This document shows positions 9,802 through 18,860 of a stretch of DNA of 64,000 bases, piece by piece. The translations under genes and the position numbers were made by a program. The notes beneath the pieces were generated by a model. That model ran no database searches and was not told the DNA's origin. It worked only from the letters and a program-made list of their open reading frames with translations. Within the stretch, counting starts at the first letter, position 1. Each line of letters begins with the position of its first letter. This DNA comes from Lachnospiraceae bacterium OM04-12BH (GTDB lineage: Bacteria; Bacillota; Clostridia; Lachnospirales; Lachnospiraceae), in contig QULQ01000003.1 of assembly GCA_003490145.1 (NCBI GenBank), positions 62,001 through 126,000 of the forward strand, in the 5' to 3' direction.

Positions 9802-12516
9802 ATGTCGACAGTTGAGTTTGACAAAAGAAAGTACAGTACAGATAGTGAATACATGATACAGAACCTTAAGGAGAAGAAAAATCTGGAGAAATGGCAGAAG
9901 CTTCTGTGCCAGGCAGTAAATGTATTTGCATGCTTTGTAGACTGCGATGGGACTCCTCTCACAGCCCTTTCCGGCAATCCTGATGAAGCAGCAAGGCTGA
10001 TGAAGGCCATTGATCAGGAACAGCTGCAGAATATGCTTACGAGAGTATGTGAAAGCACACTTGAGGATCAGGCAATTGAAGAGACAGGGTATTCCAACCT
10101 GCGCATGGCAGTGATCACTGCCAGGGCGTTTGGAAGACCTGTTCTTAACTGGGTGATCTTTGGTGTGCTTTCTGATGACTTTGAGGAAGAAGAGAATGAC
10201 AGGCCAGGACTGCTCGGCTTTGAATCCATGATCACAGCGAGGGCATTTAACCGCGTGATCGATGCCGTCAGCGAGTTTTCGAGGGATCTGGTCAGCAGTG
10301 CAGCCCATACGCTGAATGCAGAAGCAGAGAGCCGGAGAAGCCAGTATTCGGCCAAGGCACTGGAAGCCAACCTGAAACGTACAGAAGCACTGGCAGAGAT
10401 CATCCAGCTTCTGGAAAATGATGATGCAATTGAGAAATTAATGCTCCGGATCCTGCGGACAGTAGGAAGCTTTCTGGATTTAAGCACAGCAGCTCTGTGC
10501 AGAAGGACAAAGCAGAGGGATGAGATCGATATCCTGTCCCACTGGTGTAACCAGAAGGAGGTCTGGGGACTGGAGGCAGATGCAGCTCAGAAAAAGCCCT
10601 TCTTTATCAAGGATGATGATAAGGCTTTTATTTTATCTGACAGTTCAGGACTTAAGAAGGAAGAAAGAGAAGAGCTGGAAACATTTGGGATCCATGCACT
10701 TGTGGTAATTCCCATCATGATCCTTGGAAAGGTCGATATGTATGGCGTTTTCACGGAGAAAAGGGAGGACAGGATCTGGCAGAAGGAAGAGATCAAGTTC
10801 CTGGCGGATGCCATGAAGATCCTGCAGAGTATCCTTACAAGAAGGATCCAGAAGAATTCACTGGCAGGCTCCTATGCCTGTCTGGAAACTATTCTTGATA
10901 ATGTGGGCGGCGCTGTTTATGTCAGGGATTTTGAAACGGGGAATAGCCTGTTCACCAACCGGAATATGCGTGGCATTTTCGGTGAAGAACTGAAAAACGG
11001 AAATATTAACAAGCTGCTTGAAAAGACGATTGTGGCGGAGAAAGGAATCGGAGAACTGTTCCTTGAGGATCCCGGCAAGTGGTTTGAGGTTTATTATACA
11101 AAAATGTGCTGGGTAGATGGAAGAAATGTAATGCTGGTTGCCCTGTACGATGAGACTGAGAAAAAGGTATATCAGAAGAAATTGGAACAGCAGGCTCATA
11201 CCGATTTTCTGACAGGACTTTCCAACAGAATGTGCTGTGAAAGGGATCTGGCAAGATATGTGGATGAAGCCGGTAAAAAGAAGAAAAAGGGTGCGCTCCT
11301 TTATCTTGACCTGGATGATTTCAAGCATATCAATGACGGACTGGGACATCAGTATGGTGATGTACTGCTAAAGGCGATCGCACATAATTTTCAGAGGATC
11401 AAAGGAATTGAGAATACCTGCTACCGTATGGGCGGTGATGAATTTGTCATTATTGTGGCACCTGAGCATTATCAGGAGCTGGACAGGATCATCCAGGAAA
11501 TCAAAGACATCTTCATGAAACCCTGGTTTTTAAAGGATTCGGATTACTACTGCACCATGAGTATGGGTGTAGTAGAGTTCCCTGACAATGGAGAGGTCGT
11601 CCATGAACTCATCAAAAAGGCAGATATCGCCATGTATGAGTCCAAGAAGGCAGGTAAGAACAGAGTTTCCAATTACACATTGGAGATTGGCAGTCTGTCA
11701 GGAAGAAGACTGGATATGGAAAAGAATATGCGTGAGGCGACAGCCAAGGGCAATCAGGAGTTTGAGATCTTTTTCCAGCCGATCATGGATATCAGGGGTG
11801 AGAAGCCGAAGTGTACAGGTGCAGAGGCACTGATCCGGTGGAACAGTACGGAGCTTGGCTTTATTTCACCGGCAGAGTTTATTCCGCTTGCAGAGTATCT
11901 GGGACTGATCAATCCGATCGGGAACCATATCCTGAGGGAAGCCTGCAAGATCTGCAGCTACTGGAATCAGAACGGTTACCCGGATTATAAGGTGAATGTC
12001 AATCTGTCTGTCATCCAGCTTTTGCAGAGTGATATTGTTGAAATTGTAGAAAGTGCTATTCATGACAGTGGGATAAGTCCCTGTAATCTGACGCTGGAGG
12101 TAACAGAGAGCCTTGCCATCAATGATATGGACAGAATGAAGGGAATTCTTGGAAGGATCAAGGAGCTTGGGGTAAGGATCGCACTGGATGATTTTGGTAC
12201 CGGTTATTCTTCCCTGAACCATATCAGAGAGCTTCCGCTTGATGTGATCAAAGTGGATCAGAGCTTTATCAGAAATCTGGAAATGGACGTATATGCAAAG
12301 TCCTTTGTCCGTATGATCGCTGAACTGGCACAGGTGATCGGTGTAAACCTCTGTGTCGAGGGAGTGGAAACAGAAGGCCAGTTCTATATCGTGTCCAGAA
12401 TGAATGTAGGACTGATCCAGGGGTACTATTTTGATAAGCCCTTAAAAAGAGAGGATTTCGAAAAGAAATATGCACCTGACCTTCCGAAAAATCAGAAGGG
12501 AACAAAGAAAAAATGA
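9802..12516 (+). CDS. GAF/PAS-GGDEF-EAL c-di-GMP turnover protein
   Basis: This 904-residue soluble protein has no membrane segments or signal peptide. In order: an N-terminal sensory region with a predicted coiled coil near 160-210, a GAF-like domain (about 210-345), a PAS-like domain (about 355-455), a GGDEF domain (about 465-630, motif YRMGGDEFVII intact) and an EAL domain (about 645-890, motifs EALIRW, DDFGTGYSSL and EGVET intact). Both catalytic motifs are canonical, so it could make and degrade c-di-GMP; no RxxD inhibitory site is obvious at the usual place before GGDEF. Its stop overlaps the ATG of the next gene by four bases, which implies translational coupling with the phosphoesterase. 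Confidence 0.95.
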   Translation: MSTVEFDKRKYSTDSEYMIQNLKEKKNLEKWQKLLCQAVNVFACFVDCDGTPLTALSGNPDEAARLMKAIDQEQLQNMLTRVCESTLEDQAIEETGYSNLRMAVITARAFGRPVLNWVIFGVLSDDFEEEENDRPGLLGFESMITARAFNRVIDAVSEFSRDLVSSAAHTLNAEAESRRSQYSAKALEANLKRTEALAEIIQLLENDDAIEKLMLRILRTVGSFLDLSTAALCRRTKQRDEIDILSHWCNQKEVWGLEADAAQKKPFFIKDDDKAFILSDSSGLKKEEREELETFGIHALVVIPIMILGKVDMYGVFTEKREDRIWQKEEIKFLADAMKILQSILTRRIQKNSLAGSYACLETILDNVGGAVYVRDFETGNSLFTNRNMRGIFGEELKNGNINKLLEKTIVAEKGIGELFLEDPGKWFEVYYTKMCWVDGRNVMLVALYDETEKKVYQKKLEQQAHTDFLTGLSNRMCCERDLARYVDEAGKKKKKGALLYLDLDDFKHINDGLGHQYGDVLLKAIAHNFQRIKGIENTCYRMGGDEFVIIVAPEHYQELDRIIQEIKDIFMKPWFLKDSDYYCTMSMGVVEFPDNGEVVHELIKKADIAMYESKKAGKNRVSNYTLEIGSLSGRRLDMEKNMREATAKGNQEFEIFFQPIMDIRGEKPKCTGAEALIRWNSTELGFISPAEFIPLAEYLGLINPIGNHILREACKICSYWNQNGYPDYKVNVNLSVIQLLQSDIVEIVESAIHDSGISPCNLTLEVTESLAINDMDRMKGILGRIKELGVRIALDDFGTGYSSLNHIRELPLDVIKVDQSFIRNLEMDVYAKSFVRMIAELAQVIGVNLCVEGVETEGQFYIVSRMNVGLIQGYYFDKPLKREDFEKKYAPDLPKNQKGTKKK

Positions 12517-13502
12517 ATCTGAAACAGCTGGAACAGTTCAATCCAATTACGATACAATGTCATGACAATCCTGATGCTGACGCTTTGGCATCAGGATTTG
12601 GCTTGTATTGTTATTTTAAAGACAAGGGAAAGGATGTCAGGCTGGTTTATAGTGGGGTAAATCAGATCCAGAAGTCAAATCTGCTCCTGATGATCGATAA
12701 GCTTGATATACCTGTCGTATACCTGAAGGATCAGGATGTACCGGTAAAGGGATTGCTGATCACAACTGACTGTCAGTATGGCGCAGGAAATGTGACACAC
12801 TTGTCAGCGGAAAATGTGGCGGTGATCGATCATCATCAGGTAGAGATCACAGGAATCCCACTGACAGAGATCCAGTCCGGTCTTGGAAGCTGCTCTACAC
12901 TGGTGTGGCAGATGATGAAGGCAGAGGGGTATTCCTTTGAAGGCAAGGATAAGCTGAAGACAGCTCTTTATTATGGACTGCTCTGCGACACCAACATGTT
13001 TTCCGACATTGCAGCATCGGAAGATACAGAAATGCGGGATGCACTTTCCTATGATAAGGGACTGATCACTCTTTTTAAAAATTCCAATCTGTCCCTCCGG
13101 GAGCTGGAGATCGCCGGAAGGGCACTGCTTCATCACATATACAATGAAGATTTTCATTATGCGATCGTAAGGTCAGCACCCTGTGATCCGAATATTCTTG
13201 GAATGATCAGTGATTTCATGATACAGGTGGAAGAGATCCACATCTGTGTGGTATTTGCGGTTCTGGAGGAGGATATCATCTTTTCCCTCAGGAGCTGTAT
13301 TGAAGAGGTTCATGCAGATGAGCTGGCAGCGCTTTTGGCCGGAGAGGACGGGAGCGGAGGCGGTCATCTTCTGAAGGCAGCCGGCAGAATGAAAAGAACC
13401 AGTATTTTCAGGATCCTTGATATGGAATTTACAGAGAATTATTTTAATCAGAAGTTGGAAGATTATTTTGAGAAACTGGAGAAAACTCACGGAAAGGAAT
13501 AG
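12513..13502 (+). CDS. DHH/DHHA1 phosphoesterase (NrnA-like)
   Basis: This 329-residue cytoplasmic enzyme belongs to the DHH-DHHA1 family, which hydrolyses short oligoribonucleotides, pAp or cyclic dinucleotide products with manganese. Motifs are CHDNPDADALASG (motif I), TTDCQYG (motif II position), VIDHHQVE (the DHH motif) and the C-terminal glycine-rich substrate loop GSGGGHLLKAAG. It starts inside the stop of the GGDEF-EAL gene (ATGA, 12513-12516). EAL enzymes release pGpG, and NrnA-type enzymes can cleave pGpG to GMP, so joint action is a reasonable inference. Specific substrate not proven. Confidence 0.88.
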   Translation: MNLKQLEQFNPITIQCHDNPDADALASGFGLYCYFKDKGKDVRLVYSGVNQIQKSNLLLMIDKLDIPVVYLKDQDVPVKGLLITTDCQYGAGNVTHLSAENVAVIDHHQVEITGIPLTEIQSGLGSCSTLVWQMMKAEGYSFEGKDKLKTALYYGLLCDTNMFSDIAASEDTEMRDALSYDKGLITLFKNSNLSLRELEIAGRALLHHIYNEDFHYAIVRSAPCDPNILGMISDFMIQVEEIHICVVFAVLEEDIIFSLRSCIEEVHADELAALLAGEDGSGGGHLLKAAGRMKRTSIFRILDMEFTENYFNQKLEDYFEKLEKTHGKE

Positions 13503-13519
13503 CATATTAAAAAATAATG

Positions 13520-13528
13520 TGCTATGAT
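13520..13528 (+). promoter_or_regulatory. Possible extended -10 promoter before glnS
   Basis: TGC followed by TATGAT (13523-13528) without a good -35. It lies inside or next to a weak hairpin (AGCATATT...AATGTGCT). Offered with low confidence. Confidence 0.3.
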
Positions 13529-13600
13529 GTGGGATAAGAGTAACGGAAAATGCAGGAGGTAAAGCCAGAGCCGGTCTGCGGCTTATGGTATCGGACAGGA

Positions 13601-15310
13601 ATGAGCGAAAAAGAACTGAAAGAAAATGTGACCACCGAAGGAGAAGCAGAAAAAACTGTTTCCAGAAATTTTATTGAGCAGATTATTGATAAGGATCTGG
13701 CAGAGGGTGTCTATGATACTGTGCACACCAGATTTCCACCGGAACCCAACGGATATCTTCATATCGGACATGCCAAGAGCATCCTTTTAAATTATGGACT
13801 TGCAAAAGAGTATGGCGGCAGGTTCAATATGCGTTTTGATGATACAAACCCTACGAAGGAGAAGGCAGAATTTGTAGATTCCATTCTGGCAGATATCAAA
13901 TGGCTTGGAGCTGACTGGGAAGACAGGCTGTTCTTTGCATCGGATTATTTTGAACAGATGTATGAAGGTGCTGTGAAGCTGATCAAAAAGGGAAAGGCTT
14001 ATGTTTCCGAGCTTTCTGCAGAAGAGATGAGAGAGTATCGTGGTACTCTGACAGAGCCCGGTAAGAATGATCCCAGCAGAGACCGCAGCGTAGAAGAAAA
14101 TCTGGAATTGTTTGAAAAGATGAAGAACGGCGGCTTTGCCGACGGAGAAAGAACGCTCCGTGCAAAGATCGATATGGCATCTCCCAATATTAATATGAGA
14201 GATCCCATCATTTACCGTGTGGCGCATCTGTCCCATCAGCATACGGGAGATGCATGGTGTATTTACCCGATGTACGACTTTGCGCACCCCATTGAGGATG
14301 CCATTGAAGGAATCACCCACTCCATCTGTACGCTGGAGTTTGAGGATCACAGACCACTGTATGACTGGGTCGTAAGAGAACTGGAGTATCCTCATCCACC
14401 CAAACAGATCGAGTTTGCCAAAATGTATCTGACCAATGTGGTAACTGGTAAGAGATATATCAAGAAGCTGGTTGAGGATGGCATTGTAGACGGATGGGAT
14501 GATCCCCGCCTTGTGTCTATCGCAGCCCTGAGAAGAAGAGGCTTTACACCTGAGTCCATCAAGATGTTCGTGGATCTCTGTGGTATCTCCAAGAGTAATT
14601 CATCTGCAGATTATGCCATGCTGGAGTACTGTATCAGAGAGGATCTGAAGCTGAAGAGACCGAGAATGATGGCGGTTCTTGATCCTGTCAGACTGATCAT
14701 TGATAACTATCCGGAGGATCAGACAGAGATGCTCACCGTAGCTAATAATCTTGAGAATGAGGCTATGGGAACAAGACAGGTACCCTTTGGCAGGGAGCTG
14801 TATATAGAGAGAGAGGACTTTATGGAAGAGCCTCCGAGAAAGTACTTCCGTATGTTTCCAGGCAATGAGGTTCGTCTGATGAATGCCTACTTTGTAACCT
14901 GTACCGGCTGCGTCAAGGATGAAAATGGCAGGATCATAGAAGTACACTGCACCTACGATCCGGAGACGAAGTGCGGAAGCGGCTTTACCGGCCGTAAGGT
15001 AAAGGGAACCATTCACTGGGTTCCTGCAAAGGAAGCAGTGAAGGCAGAAGTAAGACTTTATGAAAATATTATAGATGAGGAAAAGGGTGTATACAATGAG
15101 GATGGAAGCCTGAACCTGAACCCCAATTCCCTGACCGTGCTGAAGGAATGTTATTTAGAGCCGGCTTTGAAAGACGGAAAGCCCTATGACAGCTTCCAGT
15201 TTGTCAGACAGGGATATTTCTGTGTGGATTCCAAAGACTCTGTGGAGGGCGCACTGGTATTTAACAGGATCGTATCTCTGAAGAGCTCATATGTATTACC
15301 TAAGGCGTAG
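13601..15310 (+). CDS. glnS: Glutaminyl-tRNA synthetase
   Basis: It charges tRNA(Gln) directly with glutamine. The class I signature [15 protein letters not shown] is present, and the second signature region reads [13 protein letters not shown] followed by GWDDPRL, where the E. coli enzyme has MSKRKL. Downstream come the catalytic-domain segment GISKSNS and the two beta-barrel anticodon-binding domains. Start: ATG 13601 (569 residues) gives the usual N-terminus, but an in-frame ATG at 13550 would add 17 residues, and the best AGGAGG (13554-13559) lies between the two and far from 13601. So the start is uncertain. No T-box leader is visible. Confidence 0.95.
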   Translation: MSEKELKENVTTEGEAEKTVSRNFIEQIIDKDLAEGVYDTVHTRFPPEPNGYLHIGHAKSILLNYGLAKEYGGRFNMRFDDTNPTKEKAEFVDSILADIKWLGADWEDRLFFASDYFEQMYEGAVKLIKKGKAYVSELSAEEMREYRGTLTEPGKNDPSRDRSVEENLELFEKMKNGGFADGERTLRAKIDMASPNINMRDPIIYRVAHLSHQHTGDAWCIYPMYDFAHPIEDAIEGITHSICTLEFEDHRPLYDWVVRELEYPHPPKQIEFAKMYLTNVVTGKRYIKKLVEDGIVDGWDDPRLVSIAALRRRGFTPESIKMFVDLCGISKSNSSADYAMLEYCIREDLKLKRPRMMAVLDPVRLIIDNYPEDQTEMLTVANNLENEAMGTRQVPFGRELYIEREDFMEEPPRKYFRMFPGNEVRLMNAYFVTCTGCVKDENGRIIEVHCTYDPETKCGSGFTGRKVKGTIHWVPAKEAVKAEVRLYENIIDEEKGVYNEDGSLNLNPNSLTVLKECYLEPALKDGKPYDSFQFVRQGYFCVDSKDSVEGALVFNRIVSLKSSYVLPKA

Positions 15311-15319
15311 GAGGAAAAT

Positions 15320-16165
15320 ATGGCTGGATTATTAAGTGGACTTTCCGAGATTGGACTTGGAGGTCTTGAAAATATGGAAGTATATGAGCAGCCTGAGGAT
15401 AAAGAGGCAGAAAAGCAGGCAGAGGAAAAACCAGAGGTGAAGGAAGAAACATTCCTGTTTGATAAGAGCTACGAATGTCCGGTCTGCTATCAGGGCTTTA
15501 AAGCAAAAACAGTCCGTTCCGGAAAATTACGTTCTCTCGGAACAGACAGGGATCTTCGGCCGCTTTATGATCAGATGGAGCCATTGAAATATGATGTGGT
15601 GATCTGTCCGCACTGTGGCTATGCAGCGCTTACCAGATTCTTTGGGGGACTGACAGCAGGACAGATCAAAGCGATCAAAGAAAATATTTCTGCAAATTTT
15701 CATCCGGTAAAGGAGGAAAAGGAAACCTATACTTATGAGGAGGCACTGTACCGTTATAAGCTATGCCTTGCCAATACGATCGTAAAGCACGGCAAGGTCA
15801 GTGAGAAGGCATATATCTGTCTGAAGGCAGGATGGCTCCTTCGCAGCATGGGTGAAAATCTGGATCCTGCAGTAGAGGATTACAATAAGAAAATGCAGGA
15901 GATCAAGGAGCAGGAAAAGGATTTCCTGAAGAATGCCCTGGATGGACTGATCACCGCCAGGCAGACAGAAAGCTATCCGATCTGCGGTATGGACGAGGTG
16001 ACACTGGAGTATCTGATCGCTGTGCTTGCCATGGAATTTGAAAAATATGATATTTCATCCAGACTCATCTATAATATCCTGAATACGCCAACAGTAAACA
16101 ACAGGATCAAGGATAAGGCAAGAGAAGTAAAGGATGAGCTGCTTCAGCAGATGGGTAAGAAATAA
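15320..16165 (+). CDS. DUF2225 zinc-ribbon/TPR-like protein
   Basis: This 281-residue cytoplasmic protein matches the DUF2225 pattern. An acidic N-terminus (residues 15-45, many Glu/Lys) is followed by a four-cysteine metal site (CPVCYQGF about residue 54 and CPHCGYAAL about residue 96) and a helical region with alternating Tyr/Leu that resembles TPR repeats. Function is unknown; proteins of this type are widespread in Clostridia. AGGAGG precedes ATG 15320, ten bases behind glnS, so it shares that transcript. The operon ends at a strong hairpin at 16175. Confidence 0.85.
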   Translation: MAGLLSGLSEIGLGGLENMEVYEQPEDKEAEKQAEEKPEVKEETFLFDKSYECPVCYQGFKAKTVRSGKLRSLGTDRDLRPLYDQMEPLKYDVVICPHCGYAALTRFFGGLTAGQIKAIKENISANFHPVKEEKETYTYEEALYRYKLCLANTIVKHGKVSEKAYICLKAGWLLRSMGENLDPAVEDYNKKMQEIKEQEKDFLKNALDGLITARQTESYPICGMDEVTLEYLIAVLAMEFEKYDISSRLIYNILNTPTVNNRIKDKAREVKDELLQQMGKK

Positions 16166-16174
16166 CGATAAAAG

Positions 16175-16210
16175 AGACCGCATACCAGTAAATGATATGC
16201 GGTCTTATTT
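16175..16210. terminator. Strong bidirectional terminator
   Basis: AGACCGCATA (16175-16184) pairs with TATGCGGTCT (16196-16205) and is followed by TATTTTATT. In the opposite direction the same stem is followed by CTTTTATC. It serves the glnS-DUF2225 unit and the convergent gene ending at 16249. Confidence 0.85.
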
Positions 16211-16248
16211 TATTATTTGGGAGATGATCCGGGAAATTTCATGCCGGA

Positions 16249-16683
16249 TTACTGCGCAGGATCTTCATCATCAAAGAATTCTTCTACAGTATCTTCAGCT
16301 GCTTCAGAAGCCTCTTTGACATCCTCTCTGGCAATCTCGGAAAGATCGGTAAAGGAGGTATGGGCACTCTGATTATCAGCAACGGATTTCACGGTGTCCT
16401 TTACCTGCTGGACGGAGTCGGTGATTACTTCCTTGGCCTTATGGAAAGCCTCTGTGGCAAGAGCCTCTGCTTTATCAAGATTTAAGGAAACATAGGAACG
16501 CTCCTTAGAAGAAGTGAGATCCTCGTCCAGGTCTTCGCTGAAATCGTCAAAATCATCATCAGTATCATCACCGGCTTCAGGATGGGTAATGATATCCTTC
16601 TTCTGGAGATAGGAATAAGCACCATAGGCGGCACCGGCAACTAAAGCGCTGCAAAGTAAAAATTTACCAAAACTCTTAGACAT
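16249..16683 (-). CDS. Small acidic membrane-anchored protein of unknown function
   Basis: The 144-residue protein has one N-terminal membrane helix (about 5-22, FGKFLLCSALVAGAAYGAYS) followed by a highly acidic, Asp/Glu-rich tail with a helical stretch (AEALATEAFHKAKEVITDSV) that resembles YtxH-type stress proteins. I do not recognise a defined family. The start at 16683 is chosen because GAAAGGAG lies just upstream; an upstream in-frame start at 16815 would add a segment without a ribosome site. It is transcribed alone, away from the TetR gene, and ends at the shared terminator. Confidence 0.75.
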   Translation of the reverse strand: MSKSFGKFLLCSALVAGAAYGAYSYLQKKDIITHPEAGDDTDDDFDDFSEDLDEDLTSSKERSYVSLNLDKAEALATEAFHKAKEVITDSVQQVKDTVKSVADNQSAHTSFTDLSEIAREDVKEASEAAEDTVEEFFDDEDPAQ

Positions 16684-16802
16684 CGAAAAACTCCTTTCAA
16701 GATCACTTATAGAATAACAACATTCTAATACTATTTTGCAGGATTGAAAAGAGAATATAAGCAAAAAACAGGAAAAAACCGAAGTTTTATAGACAACAGG
16801 AA

Positions 16803-16831
16803 TTGCGAAGCGCATGAAAATATGATATATT
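16803..16831 (+). promoter_or_regulatory. Promoter and possible operator for the TetR gene
   Basis: TTGCGA (16803-16808), 17 bases, TATATT (16826-16831). The small palindrome TAGT-TTCG-ACTA (16832-16843) follows at once and could be an autoregulatory site. Confidence 0.5.
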
Positions 16832-16872
16832 TAGTTTCGACTAGAAAGGTCAATGGGGAGAACGGGGGTTAT

Positions 16873-17481
16873 ATGAACGATAAATTTTTTGATCTCAAAA
16901 AAGAGAAACAGGATCGTATGATCAATGCTGCATTGAAGGTGTTTGCGGGGAACGGGTATGAGCATGCCAGTACAGATGAGATCGTGAAGGAGGCAGGCAT
17001 CAGCAAGGGACTGCTCTTTCACTACTTTATCAGCAAGATCGGATTGTATACGTTTGTATATGATTACAGTGTGAAGTATCTTCTGCTGGAGCTGAATACC
17101 GGTGTGGATAAGGAAGAAACTGATTTTTTTAAACTGACCAGACAGATCAAAAACTGTGAGCTGCAGGTCATGCGCACCTATCCTTATCTGATCCGATTCT
17201 TAAGTGAAAGCGGCAGAGAGCAGAACAGTGAGGCACTTGAAGCTACCAGGGAGAAGCGGGTATACCTTGGGAAACAGTATGACAGACTACTTGAAAGGAC
17301 AGAGAATACGTCCCTGCGGGATGGGATCAGCATGGATCAGCTGAAGAAGATGGTGCAGCTTACACTGGACGGGCTGATGGCAGAAGCCTTTTTTGAGGGC
17401 TCCTTCCAGCCGGAGCGTTACATGGAGGATGCACTGGGGTATCTGCTGCTTTTAGAAAGGCTTTGTGTCAGGGAGGCATAG
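16873..17481 (+). CDS. TetR/AcrR family transcriptional regulator
   Basis: The 202-residue protein has the N-terminal TetR helix-turn-helix (residues about 10-55: MINAALKVFAGNGYEHAS, then IVKEAGISKGLLFHYF), and a variable ligand-binding C-terminal domain. ATG 16873 is preferred because GGGGG lies just upstream and the TetR domain starts right after it; the longer frame back to 16744 has no ribosome site. Its stop touches the start region of the DUF6062 gene (two bases apart), so the two are cotranscribed. Ligand and target are unknown; control of its own operon is the simplest guess. Confidence 0.88.
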   Translation: MNDKFFDLKKEKQDRMINAALKVFAGNGYEHASTDEIVKEAGISKGLLFHYFISKIGLYTFVYDYSVKYLLLELNTGVDKEETDFFKLTRQIKNCELQVMRTYPYLIRFLSESGREQNSEALEATREKRVYLGKQYDRLLERTENTSLRDGISMDQLKKMVQLTLDGLMAEAFFEGSFQPERYMEDALGYLLLLERLCVREA

Positions 17482-17482
17482 A

Positions 17483-18244
17483 ATGAAAGAAACTTTGTAT
17501 ACGATACCACTCAATGATGCTGTCAGTGCCAATGATGAATGTCCTTTCTGCTATATTGAAAGAGAGGTAGAGCAGGATCTGATGGACTTTGTGCTGGGCA
17601 GTGGATCCTCTTATATGGAAAGTGATGTAAGGGGAGAAACGGATAAGGCAGGCTTTTGCCGGGCACATTTCAAAAAGATGTTTGATTATGGCAACACTCT
17701 TGGAAATGCTTGGATACTGAAAACGCATTATATGAAAATCAACCGGGATATGAAGGAGCAGTTTAAGCACTTTACACCGGGAAAGAGTTCCTTTGCCAGC
17801 AGATTCAGGAAAACGCCGGAGGAGGAAAACAGCATCAGCGCCTGGGTGAAGCAGATAGAAGGTTCCTGCTATATCTGTAACCGGTTTGCAGATACCTATG
17901 ACAGATATATGGATACCTTTTTCTATATGTATAAGAGGGATGAGGAATTCCGTAAGAAGATAAAGGAAGGCAAGGGGTTCTGCCTGCACCATTTCGGGGA
18001 TCTCTGCGAAGCCGGGGAAACCAGGCTTTCTGATAAGGAGAAAAAAGAATTTTATGACGATATGTTTGCTCTGATGGAGCGCAATATGGAAAGGCTTCAG
18101 GAGGATGTCAACTGGCTGGTAGAGAAATTTGATTACCGGAATAAGGATGCCGACTGGAAGAATTCCAGGGATGCTGTACAGCGCGGCATGCAGAAGCTGA
18201 AGGGCGGATACCCCGGGGATCCCGTTTATAAGATGAATAAATAA
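17483..18244 (+). CDS. DUF6062 family protein
   Basis: The 253-residue cytoplasmic protein matches DUF6062 of Lachnospiraceae. Four cysteine-containing motifs are evenly placed: CPFCYIE (about 19-25), FCRAH (about 57), CYICNRF (about 131) and FCLHHFGDLCE (about 171). The pattern suggests two metal-binding modules, but no catalytic assignment is possible. The start at 17483 follows GGGAGG; the frame open from 17465 overlaps the TetR gene. Its last 19 bases overlap, tail to tail, the end of spoVAC on the other strand. Confidence 0.85.
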   Translation: MKETLYTIPLNDAVSANDECPFCYIEREVEQDLMDFVLGSGSSYMESDVRGETDKAGFCRAHFKKMFDYGNTLGNAWILKTHYMKINRDMKEQFKHFTPGKSSFASRFRKTPEEENSISAWVKQIEGSCYICNRFADTYDRYMDTFFYMYKRDEEFRKKIKEGKGFCLHHFGDLCEAGETRLSDKEKKEFYDDMFALMERNMERLQEDVNWLVEKFDYRNKDADWKNSRDAVQRGMQKLKGGYPGDPVYKMNK

Positions 18245-18690
18245 AGGATCCCAAGGATAAAGCTTGTGAAAATACCGTAGAGAATGACGGGACCGGCAAT
18301 CGTAAAGATCTTGCAGCCGATACCAAAGACCTGCCCTTCCTTCTGATATTCAATGGCAGGGGCAGCAACGGAATTGGCAAACCCGGTGATAGGTACAAGG
18401 GCGCCGGCACCTCCAAATTTTACAAGAGGGGCATACAGGCCAAAGCCCGTTAAAAGGGCACTGACAAGGACAAGACTGATGGAGCAGAAGCTCCCGGCCA
18501 TGTCCTTTTCCATTTGCAGGGTATTTTTTGCGTAATCAAGGAGCAGTTGCCCCAGGGTACAGATAAGCCCGCCGGTCAGAAATGCCTTCAGCATCTGTAA
18601 AATTAAATTGTGACAGGGGGTAACCTTTTTTACATAACTGGCATAATCCTTTTCCAGTGAGAGCTGTTCTTCTGACTTCTTTTCTTCCAT
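18226..18690 (-). CDS. spoVAC: Stage V sporulation protein AC
   Basis: SpoVAC is a forespore inner-membrane protein of the channel that moves calcium dipicolinate into the spore and out at germination. The 154-residue sequence has a short charged N-terminus, four to five hydrophobic segments and the family core VKFGGAGALVPITGFANSV. It lies alone on the minus strand, apart from the other spoVA genes of this window. GGAGAT precedes the ATG, and a SigG-like promoter lies 34 to 63 bases upstream. Its 3' end overlaps the DUF6062 gene by 19 bases, so forespore transcription would produce RNA antisense to that gene's end. Confidence 0.95.
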   Translation of the reverse strand: MEEKKSEEQLSLEKDYASYVKKVTPCHNLILQMLKAFLTGGLICTLGQLLLDYAKNTLQMEKDMAGSFCSISLVLVSALLTGFGLYAPLVKFGGAGALVPITGFANSVAAPAIEYQKEGQVFGIGCKIFTIAGPVILYGIFTSFILGILYLFIL

Positions 18691-18723
18691 AGCGATTGAT
18701 CTCCATAATATTCATTTGTATTT

Positions 18724-18753
18724 CAGTATGTGCATTTTTGTAAAAAATATGTA
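18724..18753 (-). promoter_or_regulatory. SigG-like forespore promoter for spoVAC
   Basis: On the minus strand TACATA (18753-18748), 17 bases, CATACTG (18730-18724). The SigG consensus in Bacillus is about TGMATA and CATAMTA, so 5 of 6 and 6 of 7 positions fit. Confidence 0.6.
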
Positions 18754-18797
18754 AAGGAATATTTAGCTTAACTTAAGATTCTGGAAAAGAATGTGCC

Positions 18798-18826
18798 TTG
18801 TAGATTAACAGGGCAGATGCTACAAT
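18798..18826 (+). promoter_or_regulatory. SigA-type promoter for the MBOAT/SGNH operon
   Basis: TTGTAG (18798-18803), 17 bases, TACAAT (18821-18826) with a TGC extension before the -10. Confidence 0.55.
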
Positions 18827-18860
18827 GATAGAAACAAATGAGAAATGAAGGTTAACTGGT

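Noticed and set aside
13503..13600. T-box leader before glnS
   Set aside because: The gap is short, with no T-box consensus or antiterminator.
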